Assembly: GCF_900167535.1 (NCBI RefSeq)
Contig: NZ_FUYE01000013.1
Coordinates: forward strand, 62,001 to 126,000
Length of the DNA: 64,000 bases
Source of the DNA: Prosthecobacter debontii
GTDB taxonomy: Bacteria > Verrucomicrobiota > Verrucomicrobiia > Verrucomicrobiales > Verrucomicrobiaceae
Direction: 5' to 3'
Both the position numbers and the translations under genes were made by a program. The notes beneath the pieces were generated by a model. That model searched no databases and was not told the DNA's origin. It worked only from the letters and a program-made list of their open reading frames with translations. Numbering within the stretch: position 1 is the first letter of the stretch; every line of letters starts with the position of its first letter. Below are positions 1 through 6,944 of the stretch, piece by piece.

Positions 1-2
1 CT

Positions 3-1151
3 ATTTTGTCGATCCTGCGGAGTGACCATCGACGGTTTTTGCACTTTGTTGAAGGAACTCGTTCCAACGAAAACGGAAGGCTTTGGGAGGACCTTGAAAT
101 CTCTGAGGAGGATATCGCGAAGACTGCGGCAAGGCTACAGACTTTGCAAAAACACACGGATGCAAAGGCACTGATCAGGCAAATGTTGGAGATGGCTCCT
201 CATGAAAAAGTCCTCGGACTTTGGGGGGCGTTGGAACGTGGAGGCGTTCAGGTGGCCCTCGACGAGTGTAAAAAACAGAACACCGATGCTTGGTCAGAGG
301 ACAGCGTGATTCAGTTGAACAACGTCTGCCATGCCATCTTTAAGCGGTTGAATCGAGAAAATCAGTCTGAGGAAGTCGTGGCACAGGAAAAAGTAAATAA
401 AGTTAGGCCGAATGAAGATGAACTGTTGAAATATCGCCAGAGGGTCAGCGAGTTAGGATCTGATGATAGCCGTCTGGGAGGGAATCCTTTTGTGATTGTT
501 GATCCAGAATCTTCGAAAGCCTGGAATGCTGCAGTGGAAAACCTTGTTGCGTATGATCCTGATTTTTTGGTGGCCATGTTGATCGCTTGGCCTCGGAGTG
601 ATGATGCAGCTGCTTGCAAGCATGTGCTGATCCGGCTGTGCTTCGCTGCGCAGGGAGATCGGGCAGAGCTATTCATGCGATTGCAAGAGGCCCGTGATCC
701 ACTTATTCAGGTCATGGCAGCCATTTACCTCTGTTTTGAGAATCAAGACGAAGGGCTGAAGCGTCTGCGACAGCATAGCCAGCTGCCTGGTGTTGCAGGA
801 GCTTGGGCGGCATTGACTTTGGCCAGACGCGGGGAAAAAGGGGCCATGCCGCGGGTGCTGGAGGTTTTCGCTCCCTTGGATGAGGGGGCGAAAAATCTGA
901 TTTTCGATCCAGATCAACTCAGGTTCATTCTTCAGCAGAGGCTGCTGGTCCTTTTGTCAAACTCAGCCAAGAACAGCAATGTCCCAAGATTCTTCTTTGA
1001 GAACTACACCACCTTCTATCCTGAATTTGGCGAAGGCGGAGTTCGAGAGCGGCAACTCAAGGCTCTCAAAAAATGGTGGGCAGAGCATGCCGATGCCATT
1101 GAACTTCATGACCCATGGAGAGGTGTTTTAGAGCAAGAAAAAAAGGACTGA
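3..1151 (+). CDS. hypothetical protein, probably 5'-truncated by the window edge
   Basis: An open frame runs from the first complete codon to a TGA at 1149-1151. The first possible start is a TTG at 6, but no in-frame stop precedes it, so the true start may lie outside the window. The roughly 381-residue product has no signal peptide and no clear membrane segment. Its second half looks alpha-helical with short repeated helix pairs (for example around LIQVMAAIYLCF and GAWAALTLARRG), which resembles HEAT/TPR-like solenoids, but I do not recognise a family. The DNA is more A/T-rich than the genes that follow. The next gene is convergent and ends 22 bp away. Confidence 0.6.
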   Translation: MLSILRSDHRRFLHFVEGTRSNENGRLWEDLEISEEDIAKTAARLQTLQKHTDAKALIRQMLEMAPHEKVLGLWGALERGGVQVALDECKKQNTDAWSEDSVIQLNNVCHAIFKRLNRENQSEEVVAQEKVNKVRPNEDELLKYRQRVSELGSDDSRLGGNPFVIVDPESSKAWNAAVENLVAYDPDFLVAMLIAWPRSDDAAACKHVLIRLCFAAQGDRAELFMRLQEARDPLIQVMAAIYLCFENQDEGLKRLRQHSQLPGVAGAWAALTLARRGEKGAMPRVLEVFAPLDEGAKNLIFDPDQLRFILQQRLLVLLSNSAKNSNVPRFFFENYTTFYPEFGEGGVRERQLKALKKWWAEHADAIELHDPWRGVLEQEKKD

Positions 1152-1173
1152 TATGGATCTCGCGGCATGAGAG

Positions 1174-3546
1174 CTAGGCAGAGGGCGCTGCTGCTTTGAG
1201 CGGCTTCTTGGTCAGCATGATCTGCGCGATCCGGCGGATGACGGTCTGCACGTTGGTGCCTGAGCAGGTGCTGCCTTCGACGGCACTCTTTTGCCAGTAG
1301 CCGGGCGTTCCCAGGATACCTTCTTCGACACAGGTCATCACGGCTTCATCGGCGGGGCGTTGCGGTTGGAGACTGCGCGCGGTGTTTTTCAAAAGGATGC
1401 CGACGTTCTTGCCCGAGCAGGTGGAGTTTTCCGTGGCGTGGGCGATCCAGTAGTCAAACGAGCTGATGAGCTTGTGGTCGATCAAGACACGCAGGTCCGC
1501 GGCGAGTTGCGGAGAGATTTCGGCGAGGTCAATCGGCGTGGGCGTGCGTGGGGCGGGCCAAGCGAAGGTTTGCGGGGTCTGGGTTTGACGAGCTTGGGCG
1601 AGTTTGACAAGGCCCTGAGCCATCAAGTCGGCGGCTTCGCGTCGTGTCATCGCCTGGCTTGTTTTCGCGAGGTTATCCAGTCCCGTCAGGGTGACTTGAT
1701 GCTCAGCCAGGGCCTTTTTCAGCTTCTCCGCAAACACGGTCGGAGTGACCGGGGTGGGAAACTTCACGGCTTGGTCAAAGGCGCACTTGAAGATCTGGGC
1801 GGCGGCCTCGGGAGTGAGCGGTTGGTCAGGCAGAAACTTGCCTTCTTTCAAACTCATCAGCCCCCGCACCGTCACCATCTGCGCCGGCTGCCATTCCCAG
1901 CTTGTTTTGGCGATGTCCTTCAAGGGGGTGATCTGGAGCGTGTCACCGGTTTTGAGAAGCGTGTCTTGGACGAGGATCGGGTCGAGCTGACGAGGCTGGA
2001 CCTGGTTCTGAATTGCGAGCGCAGCGATGGCTCCGGCGGCCTGGCCCATCAGCATGGTGCTGGGTTGCAAACGAGTCGCGCCATTGGCGAGGCGAGACTG
2101 AGAGATGTTCTTCTCAGCGGGGATAAAACCATCCACGGTCTCAGGAATGAAGCACTCGAAGGGAATGGCAAACGGGCCGGTGCCGTGACTGCCAAAGCTG
2201 CCCTGAGGGATATCTTCGACGGGGTCGAGATCCAGCTCCAAAAGTTCCGGCTTCTTGGAGCCATGCAGATCCACCGCATAGTCACCCAGCGCGATGGTGT
2301 TGATGAACTCCGTCGGTTGGCGCGGCTTACGTTCGATCTCGCGGGCTCTCAGCGTATGCAGGCCCACGATGCGGCGGCTCTCACGCGCATACGCCATGAT
2401 CGAGAAGTGGTAGAGGATGTCCCGATACGGGGCCAGCTCCGGTTGATCTGCGATCCAGGCGTCCATCTGCGCACGATTGTAGGGCGTGTCGTAGCCCTCA
2501 TCATTCGCGACGCTCCAATCCGTTTTCCCGATCGTGTGCTGCACGTAATAGAGCAGGTGCAGCGTTTTCAGCATCGCCGAGCGCAGCGTCTTTTGGCGGG
2601 AGGTCAGATCTTCGACATCGCCAATCGTGGTCGGGTGGTCATTGTTAAAATTCATGTGTGTGCGCGTGATGACACCCACTTTGTTAGGCTGCTCACTGTT
2701 TGGCATGCCGCGATACCGGATGAACCGCTCAAAGCTCCAAGGCGCCTCTTTTGAGAGAATGTCATCGCCTGCTGCCAGCGTGCGCACAAAACCCTGATGC
2801 ACCGCCGGAGTGTAGCCGGGAGGTGCTTCATGGATCACCAACTCATCAGGGACGCCCTGCGGATACTCTTTGATCACCGCCGTCCAGGTCAGGTCTTGGA
2901 TGCGTCGCTTCATATCCACGTTGTCATTGAAGCAATTCCCCACGCGATAGCGTGCACCCGTGAGCGGGATGACATCGCCCCACTCCGTGGCGTCCATCAG
3001 GATCTTGCTCTGGATCGTGCGGGTTTTTTTCCCCGACGTGATTTTCACGCCCGTCACCGCATTCCCCTCCTTCAGCACTTCGGTGACTTGGGCTTGCAGC
3101 GTGATGTCCAGCGCCTTCGTATGCGTGCGGGCCTCCGCCAGCATGTCGTAGAGGATCTGTTGGCCCACGTGCGGCTCCATGCAGATGTGGCGGAAACCAT
3201 AGGCGGTTTCCGCGCTCATGCCCAGCTTGTTGTAGTGGGCATTCACCGCATCGACAAACTCATGATACAGCCCGCGCTCCCGCACGATGATGGGCCCTTC
3301 ATCCATGGAGGTCACCGCCGCCGCATTCATCTGCCCGCCGATGTAGTCCGTCTCCTCCAGCAGCAGCACCGTGGCCCCCATCCGCGCCGCCTGCATGGCC
3401 GCGCCAAAGCCCCCCGTGCCCGCCCCTGCAATGACCACATCGTAGCTCTCCTGCAGGGCTTTGAGAGGCTTCGGGCTCGCTTCCTGCGCGAGCAGAGTGG
3501 AGGTGATCAAAAGCAAAAGGCTAGGCAGGCAAAAACGCAGAAACAT
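1174..3546 (-). CDS. secreted FAD-dependent oxidoreductase with C-terminal SLH-like repeats
   Basis: The 790-residue product begins with a signal peptide (hydrophobic stretch about residues 4-20, then AQEA). A Rossmann dinucleotide motif, GAGTGG at residues 41-46, is followed by the acidic strand end LLLEETDYIGGQM, typical of the FAD_oxidored family (PF12831) common in Planctomycetes and Verrucomicrobia. The substrate is unknown; such proteins are usually extracytoplasmic and near carbohydrate genes. The C-terminal 200 residues look like SLH-type modules, and the last 110 hold two related segments, each with a YW followed by STCSG. The start at 3546 was chosen because it opens the signal peptide; an ATG at 3576 is an alternative. 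A frame open to 3969 runs into repeat DNA and is rejected as coding. Confidence 0.85.
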   Translation of the reverse strand: MFLRFCLPSLLLLITSTLLAQEASPKPLKALQESYDVVIAGAGTGGFGAAMQAARMGATVLLLEETDYIGGQMNAAAVTSMDEGPIIVRERGLYHEFVDAVNAHYNKLGMSAETAYGFRHICMEPHVGQQILYDMLAEARTHTKALDITLQAQVTEVLKEGNAVTGVKITSGKKTRTIQSKILMDATEWGDVIPLTGARYRVGNCFNDNVDMKRRIQDLTWTAVIKEYPQGVPDELVIHEAPPGYTPAVHQGFVRTLAAGDDILSKEAPWSFERFIRYRGMPNSEQPNKVGVITRTHMNFNNDHPTTIGDVEDLTSRQKTLRSAMLKTLHLLYYVQHTIGKTDWSVANDEGYDTPYNRAQMDAWIADQPELAPYRDILYHFSIMAYARESRRIVGLHTLRAREIERKPRQPTEFINTIALGDYAVDLHGSKKPELLELDLDPVEDIPQGSFGSHGTGPFAIPFECFIPETVDGFIPAEKNISQSRLANGATRLQPSTMLMGQAAGAIAALAIQNQVQPRQLDPILVQDTLLKTGDTLQITPLKDIAKTSWEWQPAQMVTVRGLMSLKEGKFLPDQPLTPEAAAQIFKCAFDQAVKFPTPVTPTVFAEKLKKALAEHQVTLTGLDNLAKTSQAMTRREAADLMAQGLVKLAQARQTQTPQTFAWPAPRTPTPIDLAEISPQLAADLRVLIDHKLISSFDYWIAHATENSTCSGKNVGILLKNTARSLQPQRPADEAVMTCVEEGILGTPGYWQKSAVEGSTCSGTNVQTVIRRIAQIMLTKKPLKAAAPSA

Positions 3547-3755
3547 GGGGAGAAAAACGAGGCAATGAGGCGGCATATTGCCAGCGAATCGACTCGACCG
3601 AAACAGCCTCGTCGCCCCGGCCATCTGCCCCCCCGGCAGTCCCGGCCCTTCAAGGTCCGTATCGAGGTCGCTTTTAGTCCCGTCGATATCGCGATGCCTA
3701 CATGAGGATCGGGATGCATCGTTCGAAGTTAATTTCCAGTCACCACGATGGACAC

Positions 3756-3847
3756 AACCCCGTTGGGGTTGCTCTGCAAATTCCCGCATCATACATGCAA
3801 CCCAGGGTTGGGGCAACCCTGGGCTCAATGACGCAAGCCCTTTGGGC
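3756..3847 (-). repeat. three-hairpin REP-like element (reverse copy 1)
   Basis: Three palindromes lie in order: AACCCCGTTGGGGTT at 3756-3770, CCCAGGGTT...AACCCTGGG at 3801-3823, and GCCC-TTT-GGGC at 3837-3847. The same order occurs at 5077-5171 and 5595-5689, and inverted at 4399-4500 and 5428-5530. The outer hairpins have three-base loops. This copy has a decayed third palindrome (CCCTTTGGG instead of CCCGTTGGG). Confidence 0.85.
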
Positions 3848-3870
3848 TTGGCCCTGGAGCGGGCCGGTTT

Positions 3871-3990
3871 GAGGTGATGATACGCGAGCATGGTTCGACG
3901 TGGAGCCTGCGTGTGAGTGTGGAAACACCGGATGAGGCAATGACACGCAGCCATGGTGTGGCAGGACACCCCCCGGTCCCATACGATCCT
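3871..3990 (+). repeat. 63-bp tandem repeat, first block (about 2 units)
   Basis: A unit starting GAGGTGATGATACGC at 3871 is followed exactly 63 bp later by GAGGCAATGACACGC at 3934. The unit core is a GACACGCAG-like start, TGGTTCGACG, and a GTGGAAACAC end. The second unit diverges after TGGTGTGGCAG and leads into the hybrid hairpin element, just as the last unit of the second block does. Confidence 0.8.
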
Positions 3991-4004
3991 GCATCCCCTC
4001 CAAT

Positions 4005-4115
4005 GCCAACGGCATTGTGTCTTTCAGCCCAGGGTTCTCTGAACCCTGGGTAGCGTGCACGAGGGTGTTTGAAATCCCGGGCAACCCTGGGCTCAACGAC
4101 GCAAGCCCGTTGGGC
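4005..4115 (+). repeat. hybrid three-hairpin REP-like element
   Basis: The left half matches the forward element (GCCAACGGC at 4005-4013, CCCAGGGTT...AACCCTGGG at 4028-4050, then TAGCGTGCACGAGGG). The right half matches the end of the reverse element (AACCCTGGGCTCAACGACG, then GCCCGTTGGGC at 4105-4115). It reads as a recombination product between one forward and one reverse element. Confidence 0.75.
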
Positions 4116-4137
4116 TTGGCCCTGAATTGGTTGGTTA

Positions 4138-4389
4138 GAGGCTATGACACGCAGACATGGTGCGACGCGGGGCCCGGGCGTAAATGTGGAAACACGGGAT
4201 GAGGTGATGACACGCAGGTATAGTTCGACGCGATGCCTGGGCGTGAATGTGGAAACACGGGATGAGGTGATAACACGCAGATATGGTTCGACGTGATGCA
4301 CGGGCATGAATGTGGAAACACCGGATGAGGTGATGACATGCAGACATGGTGTGGCAGAACACGCGCACGGTGCCATGGGGTTCTGCATA
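4138..4389 (+). repeat. 63-bp tandem repeat, second block (about 4 units)
   Basis: Units begin at 4138, 4201, 4264 and 4327, each exactly 63 bp apart. All share GAGG..ATGACACGCAG near the start and GTGGAAACAC near the end; the middle two are nearly identical. The last unit carries the TGGTGTGGCAG variant and passes into the forward hairpin element at 4399. Since 63 is a multiple of three, frames stay open through the array, but none has a credible start or neighbour, so I treat it as non-coding. Confidence 0.85.
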
Positions 4390-4398
4390 CCTCTCAAT

Positions 4399-4500
4399 GC
4401 CAACGGCATTGTGTCCCTCAGCCCAGGGTTCTCAGAACCCTGGGTCGTCTGCGTGTGAGTATTTCGTGGGGCGGGCAACCCCAACGGGGTTGCGTCCATC
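4399..4500 (+). repeat. three-hairpin REP-like element flanking the RAYT 3' side
   Basis: GCCAACGGC (4399-4407), CCCAGGGTTCTCAGAACCCTGGG (4422-4444, written here as two stems around CTCAG) and AACCCCAACGGGGTT (4477-4491) are followed by GCGTCCATCG. This is the reverse complement of the element at 5077-5171, so the transposase gene lies between an inverted pair. The element ends about 36 bp from the transposase stop codon. Confidence 0.85.
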
Positions 4501-4536
4501 GGGGTGAGTGGACACACTCTCCCGAATGGTGCCTTT

Positions 4537-4992
4537 CTAATCCCACACGTAGGCTTCATCCCACTTCTGGCCATGCTTACGCAGAAGGGCACGATATTCA
4601 TCCTGAAAGGTCACGCCACGATGATGCGCTTCTTGATCTTCAATGTAACGTGTCACGGGTGGAAGCTGCGATTCTGAGACGGAAAAGACACCATATCCTG
4701 CCTGCCAATGGAAGTTGCAAAATTCTTGCCCCTGATTCTGAATCCAATGGGTGGAACTGCGTTTGACCTCTTTCACCAAGTCCGCGATGCAAAGCGTGCG
4801 CGGTAATGTGGCCAGTAGATGCACGTGATCACTGACTCCCCCAATGATGAGAGGCTGACTGTCTAACGTTTTTAAACACCCGCCCAAATAGGCATGGACC
4901 TCTTGGCGAAAACTGGGGTTTTGAAAAGAAGGCATGCGGTCTTTTGTCGAGAAAACCGTGTGCAGAATGACGCGGGCGAGGGACTGCGGCAT
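4537..4992 (-). CDS. REP-associated tyrosine transposase (RAYT), Y1/IS200-like
   Basis: The 151-residue protein belongs to the Y1_Tnp (PF01797) HUH single-strand nuclease fold. The metal-binding motif is DHVHLL (HxH), and the candidate nucleophile is the tyrosine in WQAGYGVFSVS, a sequence typical of RAYTs. N-terminal ARVILHTVFSTKDR is also usual. RAYTs are believed to recognise and mobilise REP hairpins. The match is reinforced by inverted three-hairpin elements on both sides (4399-4500 and 5077-5171). The start at 4992 (MPQSL) was chosen because it opens the conserved fold; the longer open frame to 5094 crosses the hairpin element. The gene has no partner protein and appears intact. Confidence 0.9.
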   Translation of the reverse strand: MPQSLARVILHTVFSTKDRMPSFQNPSFRQEVHAYLGGCLKTLDSQPLIIGGVSDHVHLLATLPRTLCIADLVKEVKRSSTHWIQNQGQEFCNFHWQAGYGVFSVSESQLPPVTRYIEDQEAHHRGVTFQDEYRALLRKHGQKWDEAYVWD

Positions 4993-5076
4993 GGGGCATC
5001 GTGAACGATCACGCTGGAATTGGCAAGAGGCGACGAAGGCGAGATGAGGAAGGGAATTTGTTTTACCGGTGGACGG

Positions 5077-5171
5077 AACCCCGTTGGGGTTCACCGCGAT
5101 GCGTGGCGGTGGGGGCCTGCGAGACCCAGGGTTGTGCCAACCCTGGGCTCAATGACGCAAGCCCGTTGGGC
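5077..5171 (-). repeat. three-hairpin REP-like element flanking the RAYT 5' side
   Basis: AACCCCGTTGGGGTT (5077-5091), CCCAGGGTT-GTGCC-AACCCTGGG (5125-5147) and GCCCGTTGGGC (5161-5171) occur in that order, with CTCAATGACGCAA between the last two. It lies about 85 bp upstream of the transposase start and is inverted relative to the element at 4399-4500. Confidence 0.85.
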
Positions 5172-5427
5172 TTGGGAGGGAAGCGGCAACAAGGCATGGT
5201 GAAAACCGCGAGTGATGCGAACTGTTTCCAGAGCCATTGCGTGATTTGATGCATCAGGTTCAAGACCATAGGCTTTAAGATATGGGGCCATTATTCATGA
5301 AACTAGCCGTGTGGGACATCCCTCCCCATTGGATTCCCTGATCCCTGCCGATGGCCTTACGATATGAATGCTGTTCTTCGTGAAACCCCTAGCTCACATC
5401 CATGCTCTATTGGGTGTCTGCATCAAT

Positions 5428-5530
5428 GCCAACGGCATTGTGTCTTTCAGCCCAGGGTTCTCTGAACCCTGGGTAGCGTGCACGAGGGCGTTTGAGATCC
5501 TGGGCAACTCCAACGGGGTTGCGTCCATCG
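5428..5530 (+). repeat. three-hairpin REP-like element (forward copy)
   Basis: GCCAACGGC (5428-5436), CCCAGGGTT...AACCCTGGG (5451-5473) and AACTCCAACGGGGTT (5506-5520, one stem mismatch) precede GCGTCCATCG. It pairs with the reverse copy 65 bp downstream. Confidence 0.85.
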
Positions 5531-5594
5531 TCGGGTGGTCGTTGAGGGTGGTTTTATCTCCGCACCTCATGTTAGACCGAGCCTTCATGGACAG

Positions 5595-5689
5595 AACCCC
5601 GTTGGGGTTCGCCGACATTCATGGTGGTGGGGTTCTGCGAAACCCAGGGTTGGGGCAACCCTGGGCTCAATGACGTAAGCCCGTTGGGC
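5595..5689 (-). repeat. three-hairpin REP-like element (reverse copy 3)
   Basis: AACCCCGTTGGGGTT (5595-5609), CCCAGGGTT-GGGGC-AACCCTGGG (5643-5665) and GCCCGTTGGGC (5679-5689). It ends about 12 bp from the stop codon of the beta-propeller gene on the minus strand, so it may also serve as that gene's transcript 3' end. Confidence 0.85.
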
Positions 5690-5700
5690 TTGGGGGGAGG

Positions 5701-6606
5701 TCAGCGCAGGATTTGACCCTGGGTCACATCACCAGTGACATCGAGGACTTGGATTTGATTGATGTCTTTGAAGTGGGCGTGGTCGGCGGATTCCCAAACG
5801 ACTTTTTTGTCGGGAGTGACCTCGAAGACTTGGGGTTGCTCGCCGAGATGGCCGTGGCCGAGGTAATTACAAAAGACGGTGTTGCCGTTGGGCAGGCGCT
5901 GGCAACCGGCCATGAGGCGGAGGGTGTTGCCGGGGAGGTCGTTTTCGTTGAGCTCCCAGACGACTTGGCTGTCGGGGGCGATCTCTTGGACTTTGTGCCC
6001 GTCGCCACAGGTGATGAGGAGGTTTCCGCTGGGGAGGGGCACGACTTCATGGGGATCTCCCGGCACGGGGATCTCGCGGAGGACTTGGCCGGTGGGGTCG
6101 AGCTCGACGACTTTGCCCTCACCTTTGAAGGTGACGAAGTAGTGGCCGTTGGCGGTTTTACGGGCGCCGCGGAATTGGTTGTGAATCTTTTCGCAGGTGG
6201 TGACGAGCTTGATTTCTTTGGCGATCTTTCCGGCGCGGTTGACCTCGATGAGGCGGCTGGTGCCGCATTCGACGATCAAGACGTCGCCATTGGGGAGGGG
6301 CTGGCAGGCATGGCACTCGACCTTGGTGTCGGTGGGGGCTTTGTATTCCCAGACGACTTGTTTATCGCGGGTGATCTCCTGGGCACCGTCGAGGTAGGCG
6401 AAGAGGATGTTGCCATTGGGCAGGAGCCAGCAGTCCTGCGGGCGTTTGGTCTCGATTTGCCACTCGATCTGGCCGCTGGGGGTGACGATGCTGATGGTAT
6501 TACCACCATAGTCACAGCAGAGAAAGGGACGTGAAGGGGAGTCGGCGTGGCTGGTGAGGGTGAGGGCCACGATGGCGATGCTGAGGAGGCGGGGAAGGAG
6601 ACGCAT
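5701..6606 (-). CDS. secreted beta-propeller repeat protein
   Basis: The 301-residue product starts with a signal peptide (MRLLPRLLSIAIVALTLTSHA). The rest consists of about six repeats of 40-45 residues carrying LPNGN/LPSGN and VVWE-type motifs (DCWLLPNGNILFAYLDG, PLPNGDVLIVECG, PLPSGNLLITCGDG, RLPNGNTVFCNYLG). This pattern is seen in PQQ-like and arylsulfotransferase-like propellers. No catalytic residues can be assigned, so a binding or scaffold role in the periplasm or outside the cell is an inference. The gene stands alone between the RAYT repeat field and a MITE-like element. Confidence 0.8.
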   Translation of the reverse strand: MRLLPRLLSIAIVALTLTSHADSPSRPFLCCDYGGNTISIVTPSGQIEWQIETKRPQDCWLLPNGNILFAYLDGAQEITRDKQVVWEYKAPTDTKVECHACQPLPNGDVLIVECGTSRLIEVNRAGKIAKEIKLVTTCEKIHNQFRGARKTANGHYFVTFKGEGKVVELDPTGQVLREIPVPGDPHEVVPLPSGNLLITCGDGHKVQEIAPDSQVVWELNENDLPGNTLRLMAGCQRLPNGNTVFCNYLGHGHLGEQPQVFEVTPDKKVVWESADHAHFKDINQIQVLDVTGDVTQGQILR

Positions 6607-6623
6607 GAGTAGCCTACAACGAT

Positions 6624-6895
6624 AGGGTGTGTTTTAAAATTCGGGAGAGGCTCGCCCGCGAGAAGGAGCTCAAGAGCAAGGCGAACGCCGACGGGGTTAT
6701 GGAGACATAACTCCGAGGCGTTCAACGCGGCTATTCGGCTCCTTCTTGCGGGCCCTTCGGGTTGAGTGAGAACGAAGGCCATGGCGGCGTTGCTGCGCTG
6801 GGCCAGTATCGCAGAGGATACAGGCACGGCGCTCGCGCCTGGCCCTGACCTCCGTTCTGACTCAACGAGCCCTCCCCAATTTGAAAACACACCCT
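6624..6895. mobile_element. MITE-like element, about 272 bp, with roughly 30-bp terminal inverted repeats
   Basis: The left end reads AGGGTGTGTTTTAAAATTCG followed by GGAGAGGCTCG. The complement of the right end reads AGGGTGTGTTTTCAAATTGG followed by GGAGGGCTCG, so the termini match over about 30 bp. Inside are further nested inverted repeats: GCCCGCGAGAAGGAGC against GGCTCCTTCTTGCGGGC, GAACGCC against GGCGTTC, and GTTGAGTGAGAACGAAGG against its near complement ending at 6866. No transposase is encoded. A target-site duplication is not obvious at the borders, which argues either for age or for a different boundary. Confidence 0.7.
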
Positions 6896-6897
6896 TT

Positions 6898-6925
6898 AAA
6901 AAGCCCTGATCACTCAGGGCTTTTT
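6898..6925. terminator. bidirectional intrinsic terminator downstream of fumarase
   Basis: AAGCCCTGA-TCAC-TCAGGGCTT forms a perfect 9-bp stem bordered by A and T tracts on both sides. It lies just after the fumarase stop on the minus strand. Confidence 0.85.
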
Positions 6926-6944
6926 CGTTCGGGCTTGCCTTGGC

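Larger units (their letters stand above)
3577..4536. other. non-coding repeat field upstream of the RAYT gene
   Basis: I see no credible gene in this 960-bp stretch. It holds a three-hairpin element in reverse orientation (about 3756-3847), a 63-bp tandem array (from 3871), a hybrid three-hairpin element (4005-4115), a second 63-bp array (from 4138) and a forward three-hairpin element (4399-4500). Overlapping open frames in several phases are by-products of the repeats. Both arrays end in a similar variant unit and then run into the same AATGCCAACGGCATTGTGT sequence, so the block of array plus element looks duplicated. Confidence 0.8.
4993..5700. other. non-coding repeat field downstream of the RAYT
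   Basis: This 708-bp stretch has no credible gene. It carries a reverse three-hairpin element (5077-5171), about 250 bp of unrelated A/T-richer DNA in which I see no RNA gene or obvious promoter, and an inverted pair of forward and reverse elements (5428-5530 and 5595-5689) that abuts the stop of the next gene. Confidence 0.7.
6607..6944. other. intergenic region holding a MITE-like element and a terminator
   Basis: The 338 bp between the propeller start and the fumarase stop are almost filled by the inverted-repeat element at 6624-6895 and the terminator at 6898-6925. No gene is seen. Confidence 0.8.

Noticed and set aside
1291-2754. 487-codon open frame antisense to the FAD oxidoreductase
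   Set aside because: It lies wholly opposite a gene with clear FAD motifs, and its composition is that of an antisense frame in GC-rich DNA.
3547-3969. 141-codon upstream extension of the FAD oxidoreductase
   Set aside because: It crosses hairpin elements and precedes a proper signal peptide.
3871-4389. CRISPR array
   Set aside because: The repeats are contiguous 63-bp units without unique spacers, and no cas genes are near.
5200-5400. Possible tRNA because of a GGTTCAAGA sequence
   Set aside because: No cloverleaf can be formed around it and no acceptor stem is visible.
6276-6890. 204-codon frame through the MITE-like element
   Set aside because: It starts inside the inverted-repeat element and reads into the propeller gene out of frame.
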